Origin: Paracoccaceae bacterium
GTDB taxonomy: Bacteria > Pseudomonadota > Alphaproteobacteria > Rhodobacterales > Rhodobacteraceae
Reading direction: 5' to 3'
DNA length: 9,231 nt
NCBI GenBank assembly: GCA_027030435.1
Contig: JALVEX010000289.1
Span: 1-9,231, forward strand
The notes beneath the pieces are model-generated. The model saw only the letters and a program-made list of their open reading frames with translations, had not been told where the DNA came from and did no database searches. Positions 5,766-9,231 of the stretch are shown piece after piece (position 1 is the stretch's first letter; each line of letters opens with the position of its first letter). A program made the position numbers and the translations under genes.

Positions 5766-6587
5766 GTGGCAACAATCACCCCCCCACCATCGCAAGCCGC
5801 CCTGCCCCGTGCCCGTGGCGAGCTCCGTCTGCGCGTCCGGGCGCCGGCGGGGCTGGAAAGCTTGCGGCAATCGGGCTCTCTGCGGTGCCTGTTTCCGCGA
5901 AAATACGGGGATTCGGGCGAGGCCGTGCTGATCAATACGGCCGGCGGCATCACCGGCGGCGATCTCTTTACCATTTCAGCCACCGCCGGCGAAAACAGCG
6001 CCCTCACTCTCACGACCCAGGCCGCCGAGCGGGCCTATCGTTCGAACCAGAACGATGCGGGCCGGATGGAAACCCGCCTGCAGGCGGCCGGGGGGGCGCG
6101 ACTGAACTGGCTGCCGCAGGAAACGATCCTGTTCGAGGGTTGTCACTTCGAGCGGCGCCTGCGGGTGGATCTGGCGCCCGGCGCCAGTGCGCTCGTTGTC
6201 GAGCCACTGGTTTTCGGACGGGTGGAAATGGGCGAGGCCCTGGAAGATATCCGGTTTCGCGATCGTATCGACATCAGGCGCAATGGCCGGCCGCTGTTTC
6301 TGGATGCGATGCGGATATCCGGTAACGCCAGGGCCATGCTTTCCCTTCCCCATACCGCGGCCGGGGCCCGCGCTCTTGCCACGCTCATATTCGTTGCCCG
6401 AGAGGCCGAGGGCCTGCTTGAGCCCCTGCGCGGGATGCTGCCCGAAACCGGCGGGGCCAGCCTTGTGCGCCGGGATGTGCTGGTGTTACGAATGCTGGCG
6501 ACGGACAGCCTTGCCCTGCGCAAGCATCTGATCCCGATACTCGATCTGCTCACCGGGCAAAAACTGCCGAAATGCTGGACGCTCTGA
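5766..6587 (+). CDS. ureD: Urease accessory protein UreD (UreH)
   Basis: UreD is the chaperone that binds apo-urease and, with UreF and UreG, opens a path for nickel and CO2 delivery to the active site. From the GTG at 5766 the product has 273 residues, usual for the family. Recognisable segments are PRARGELRLRV near the N-terminus, INTAGGITGGD (about 56-66), TTQAAERAYRS (about 83-93) and LNWLPQETILFEG (about 113-125). An in-frame ATG at 5730 would add 12 residues, but it lies inside the -10 of the promoter and lacks a ribosome site. The GTG has only a distant AGGA (5747-5750, 15 bp away), so its own initiation signal is weak and the start is the uncertain part. The 3' end abuts ureA with one base between, which indicates coupled expression. 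Confidence 0.92.
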   Translation: MATITPPPSQAALPRARGELRLRVRAPAGLESLRQSGSLRCLFPRKYGDSGEAVLINTAGGITGGDLFTISATAGENSALTLTTQAAERAYRSNQNDAGRMETRLQAAGGARLNWLPQETILFEGCHFERRLRVDLAPGASALVVEPLVFGRVEMGEALEDIRFRDRIDIRRNGRPLFLDAMRISGNARAMLSLPHTAAGARALATLIFVAREAEGLLEPLRGMLPETGGASLVRRDVLVLRMLATDSLALRKHLIPILDLLTGQKLPKCWTL

Positions 6588-6588
6588 A

Positions 6589-6915
6589 ATGAATCTGACC
6601 CCCCGAGAGAAAGACAAGCTCCTGATCGCCATGGCCGCCGAAGTGGCGCGCAAGCGCCTCGCGCGCGGGGTGAAGCTCAATCACCCGGAGGCGGTTGCGC
6701 TGATAACGGATTTCGTGGTCGAGGGGGCGCGCGACGGGCGATCCGTGGCCGATCTGATGGAGGCTGCCGCCCATGTGGTGAGCCGCGAGCAGTGCATGGA
6801 GGGCGTGCCCGAGATGATTCCCGAAGTGCAGGTGGAGGCGACCTTCCCCGATGGCACGAAGCTGGTGACGGTGCACGAGCCGATCCGCCGGGCTGCCTCC
6901 GGCGGGGATATTTGA
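6589..6915 (+). CDS. ureA: Urease gamma subunit UreA
   Basis: UreA is the smallest structural subunit of cytoplasmic urease, which hydrolyses urea to ammonia and carbamate. The 108-residue product begins with the family hallmark MNLTPREKDKLL. It contains GVKLNHPEAVALITDF (27-42), EGARDGRSVADLM (45-57) and the C-terminal VPEMIPEVQVEATFPDGTKL, ending HEPI plus eight extra residues beyond the usual roughly 100. It starts one base after the ureD stop with no strong ribosome site of its own, so translation is probably coupled to ureD. It is a separate gene, not fused to ureB as in some epsilonproteobacteria. Confidence 0.97.
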   Translation: MNLTPREKDKLLIAMAAEVARKRLARGVKLNHPEAVALITDFVVEGARDGRSVADLMEAAAHVVSREQCMEGVPEMIPEVQVEATFPDGTKLVTVHEPIRRAASGGDI

Positions 6916-6940
6916 AGACCAGTGATGAGGAGGTGAAGGC

Positions 6941-7246
6941 ATGATACCCGGAGAGATTTTCCCGGCCGAGGGCATGATCACGCTCAACGAGGGGCGCGCG
7001 GCGATCGCGCTGGTGGTGGCCAATACCGGCGATCGCCCGGTGCAGGTGGGCAGCCACTACCATTTTGCCGAGACCAATCCGGCGCTTGCCTTTGATCGCG
7101 AAGCGGCGCGGGGCATGCGGCTCGATATCGCCGCCGGCACCGCGGTGCGCTTCGAGCCGGGGCAGAGGCGCGAGGTGCGGCTTGTGCCGATTGCGGGCGC
7201 GCGGCGGGTGATCGGCTTCAATCGCCAGGTGATGGGGGAAGTGTGA
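6941..7246 (+). CDS. ureB: Urease beta subunit UreB
   Basis: UreB is the second structural subunit of the (UreABC)3 urease. The 101-residue product has family length and shows MIPGEIFPAEG at the start, NTGDRPVQVGSHYHFAETN (28-46), ALAFDREAARGMRLDIAAGTAVRFEPG (48-74) and VIGFNRQV near the end. Translation is well signalled: AGGAGGTG (6928-6935) is an ideal Shine-Dalgarno 5 bp before the ATG. The 25-bp gap from ureA leaves no room for the extra small gene that some relatives carry between ureA and ureB. Its stop overlaps the ureC start by one base (TGATG). Confidence 0.97.
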   Translation: MIPGEIFPAEGMITLNEGRAAIALVVANTGDRPVQVGSHYHFAETNPALAFDREAARGMRLDIAAGTAVRFEPGQRREVRLVPIAGARRVIGFNRQVMGEV

Positions 7247-8955
7247 TGCCTGGGGAAATCCGGCGTGCTGAATACGCCGCCATGTTCGGCCCCACCACGG
7301 GCGACCGTGTGCGGCTGGCCGATACGGACCTCGTCATCGAGGTGGAACGCGATTTTACCACCTATGGGGAAGAGGTGAAATTCGGCGGCGGCAAGGTTAT
7401 CCGCGACGGCATGGGGCAAGCCCAGGCCTCCCGCGCCGAGGGGGCGGTGGATACCGTCATCACCAATGCGCTGATCGTGGATCACTCCGGCATCTACAAG
7501 GCCGATGTGGGGCTGAAGGACGGGCGCATCGCGAAGATCGGCAAGGCGGGCAATCCCGATACCCAGCCGGATGTGGATATCGTCATCGGGCCCGGCACCG
7601 AGGCGATTGCCGGCGAGGGCAGGATCCTGACCGCCGGCGGGTTTGACAGCCACATCCATTTCATCTGCCCCCAGCAGATCGAGGATGCGCTGCACTCGGG
7701 GCTCACCACCATGCTGGGCGGCGGCACGGGTCCGGCGCATGGCACCCTCGCCACCACCTGCACGCCGGGGCCCTGGCATATCGGGCGGATGCTGCAGGCC
7801 GCGGAGGCCTTTCCGATGAACCTTGCCTTTGCGGGCAAGGGCAATGCGAGCCTCCCGTCGGCGCTCGAAGAGCAGGTGAAGGCCGGAGCCTCGGCCCTCA
7901 AGCTGCATGAGGACTGGGGCACGACGCCGGCCGCGATCGATTGCTGCCTTTCGGTGGCCGACGCGATGGACATTCAGGTGATGATCCACACCGATACGCT
8001 CAATGAATCGGGCTTTGTCGAGCATACGCTGGCGGCCATGAAGGGGCGCACCATCCACGCCTTTCACACCGAGGGCGCGGGCGGCGGCCACGCGCCGGAT
8101 ATCATCAGGATCTGCGGCGAAGCGCATGTGCTGCCCGCCTCCACCAATCCGACGCGCCCCTTCACGGTGAACACGCTCGAAGAACATCTCGACATGCTGA
8201 TGGTCTGCCACCACCTCGACAAATCCATCCCCGAGGACGTGGCCTTCGCCGAAAGCCGCATCCGGCGCGAGACCATCGCCGCCGAGGATATCCTGCACGA
8301 CATGGGCGCCTTCTCCATCATCGCATCCGACAGCCAGGCGATGGGGCGTGTGGGCGAGGTGATCTTGCGCACCTGGCAGACGGCGGACAAGATGAAGCGG
8401 CAGCGCGGACGCCTGCCCGAGGAGCAGGGCGACAACGACAACATGCGCGTGCGCCGCTACATCGCGAAATACACCATCAACCCGGCCATCGCCCACGGGA
8501 TCGCCCATGAGATCGGCAGCATCGAGGAGGGCAAGCGCGCCGATCTGGTGCTGTGGTCCCCCGCCTTCTTCGGCGTGAAGCCCGATATGGTGCTGCTGGG
8601 CGGGAGTATCGCCATGAGCCAGATGGGCGATCCGAACGCTTCGATCCCCACGCCCCAGCCGGTGTATTCGCGCCCGATGTTCGCAGCCTTCGGCCGCGCG
8701 GTGGAGGAATCGGCCGTGATCTTCGTGAGCGCCGCCGCAGAGGCAGGCGGCATCCGCGAGCGCCTCGGCCTGGCCAAGCAGGTCGTCGCGGTCAAGCATA
8801 CCCGCGGGATCGGCAAGAAGGACATGGTGCTGAACGACGCCACGCCCAAGATGGAGGTGAACCCCGAAACATACGAAGTGCGCGCCGATGGCGAATTGCT
8901 GACCTGCGAGCCTGCCGACGTGCTGCCAATGGCGCAGCGGTATTTTCTGTTTTGA
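7246..8955 (+). CDS. ureC: Urease alpha subunit UreC (catalytic)
   Basis: UreC carries the dinuclear nickel centre that hydrolyses urea. The 569-residue product has standard length and starts MPGEIRRAEYAAMFGPTTGD. All active-site residues are present, shifted by two from the Klebsiella numbering. The nickel ligands are H136 and H138 (in FDSHIHFICPQQ), the carbamylated K219 (in SALKLHEDWG), H248, H274 (in HAFHTEGAGGGH) and D362 (in IASDSQAMGRVGE). The flap cysteine and catalytic histidine are C321 and H322 (in MVCHHLDKSIPEDV), and H221 binds substrate. An intact active enzyme is expected. The ATG at 7246 overlaps the ureB stop. An in-frame GTG immediately before it (7243) would add one residue, but the ATG is the conserved start and GGGGGAAG precedes it. 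Confidence 0.98.
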   Translation: MPGEIRRAEYAAMFGPTTGDRVRLADTDLVIEVERDFTTYGEEVKFGGGKVIRDGMGQAQASRAEGAVDTVITNALIVDHSGIYKADVGLKDGRIAKIGKAGNPDTQPDVDIVIGPGTEAIAGEGRILTAGGFDSHIHFICPQQIEDALHSGLTTMLGGGTGPAHGTLATTCTPGPWHIGRMLQAAEAFPMNLAFAGKGNASLPSALEEQVKAGASALKLHEDWGTTPAAIDCCLSVADAMDIQVMIHTDTLNESGFVEHTLAAMKGRTIHAFHTEGAGGGHAPDIIRICGEAHVLPASTNPTRPFTVNTLEEHLDMLMVCHHLDKSIPEDVAFAESRIRRETIAAEDILHDMGAFSIIASDSQAMGRVGEVILRTWQTADKMKRQRGRLPEEQGDNDNMRVRRYIAKYTINPAIAHGIAHEIGSIEEGKRADLVLWSPAFFGVKPDMVLLGGSIAMSQMGDPNASIPTPQPVYSRPMFAAFGRAVEESAVIFVSAAAEAGGIRERLGLAKQVVAVKHTRGIGKKDMVLNDATPKMEVNPETYEVRADGELLTCEPADVLPMAQRYFLF

Positions 8956-9000
8956 GGGATCGGCGAGTGAGACAGTTACGAAAACTGCAAGGGCATTGCC

Positions 9001-9039
9001 CGGCCGCGGGGGACGGTCGAGCGCGGCCCGGCGCGGCCG
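9001..9039. repeat. GC-rich inverted repeat in the ureC-ureE gap
   Basis: CGGCCGCG (9001-9008) and CGCGGCCG (9032-9039) form a perfect 8-bp inverted repeat with a 23-nt loop. It lies in the 103-bp spacer between ureC and ureE. A smaller hairpin, CAGTT (8973-8977) with AACTG (8983-8987), precedes it. Neither has a T-run, so these are not intrinsic terminators. They could stabilise the ureDABC part of the mRNA or lower read-through to the accessory genes. Confidence 0.4.
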
Positions 9040-9058
9040 CCGGGGGGAAGTGGTGAAC

Positions 9059-9231
9059 ATGGCGCTGCCAACCGCCCACACCCTCCACAGTGCCGGCGCC
9101 TGGTCGGGCGCGGCCGATGCCGTTACCCTCACCTATGAGGCCCGTTTCCTGCGCCGCAAGGTTCTTGCCACGGCCCGCGGCGAGCGTTTTCTTGTCGATC
9201 TGCCGCAGACCACCAGCCTTGGCCACGGCGA
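9059..9231 (+). CDS. ureE: Urease accessory protein UreE (partial, C-terminus outside window)
   Basis: UreE is the nickel metallochaperone that delivers nickel for urease maturation. The window contains 57 residues plus part of the next codon. The segment LTYEARFLRRKVLATARGERFLVDLPQTTSLGHG (24-57) matches the N-terminal domain of the family, including the hallmark FLVDLP. The metal-binding domain and any His-rich tail are beyond the window. The ATG at 9059 is preceded by GGGGGGAAG (9042-9050). Two in-frame GTG codons at 9050 and 9053 lie within or next to that ribosome site and are less likely starts. The gene is interrupted only by the window end. Confidence 0.9.
   Translation, partial: MALPTAHTLHSAGAWSGAADAVTLTYEARFLRRKVLATARGERFLVDLPQTTSLGHG

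Noticed and set aside
4688..6013. 441-codon minus-strand open frame opposite the transporter and ureD
   Set aside because: Antisense shadow crossing two genes and an intergenic promoter region; no domain.
7057..9132. 691-codon minus-strand open frame opposite ureB, ureC and the start of ureE
   Set aside because: It mirrors the codon structure of the urease genes, has histidine/arginine-rich low-complexity composition, no ribosome site and no recognisable domain.

Overview
This is a GC-rich chromosomal segment that reads as ordinary housekeeping and metabolic DNA of an alphaproteobacterium, most likely Rhodobacterales-like. That assignment rests on protein character (RuvC, PrmA, MsrA, UreC), on the ruvC-ruvA-ruvB order, and on a LexA-type site of the alphaproteobacterial GTTC-N7-GTTC class in front of ruvC. 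It is inference, not a database match. No insertion sequence, phage gene, CRISPR array, tRNA or rRNA was seen.

Left part (1-1864, minus strand): the Holliday-junction operon ruvC-ruvA-ruvB, transcribed leftward, with ruvB running off the window edge. Upstream of ruvC is a candidate promoter with a near-consensus SOS operator in its spacer. RuvC, RuvA and RuvB together bind, migrate and cut recombination junctions.

Intergenic region 1865-2312: it has no convincing protein gene. It holds the ruvC promoter and, on the plus strand, two strong hairpins. The second is a textbook intrinsic terminator that no plus-strand protein gene explains. A promoter-like sequence lies just upstream of the first hairpin, so a small RNA of about 90 nt is the most economical reading. 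This is the least explained element in the window.

Middle (2313-4336, minus strand): a small single-pass membrane protein of unknown function (118 aa), then, reading against the coordinates, prmA (ribosomal protein L11 methyltransferase) downstream of msrA (peptide methionine sulfoxide reductase). msrA and prmA are 20 bp apart and probably form one operon.

Divergent control region 4337-4495: it separates msrA from a plus-strand YeeE/YedE-family membrane transporter gene (4496-5563). It contains a probable FNR/FnrL-type box and a separate inverted repeat close to the transporter start. The pairing suggests a sulfur or redox theme.

Right part (5704-9231, plus strand): a urease operon ureD-ureA-ureB-ureC-ureE, cut off in ureE. 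A near-consensus sigma70 promoter lies directly in front and overlaps the first apparent ATG of ureD, which argues for the downstream GTG as the real start. UreABC form the nickel hydrolase, and all its metal and catalytic residues are present in UreC. UreD and UreE help assemble the nickel centre; ureF and ureG are expected just beyond the window.

I found no clearly new biological system. The candidates worth checking are the small RNA, the regulatory sites and the uncharacterised membrane protein.
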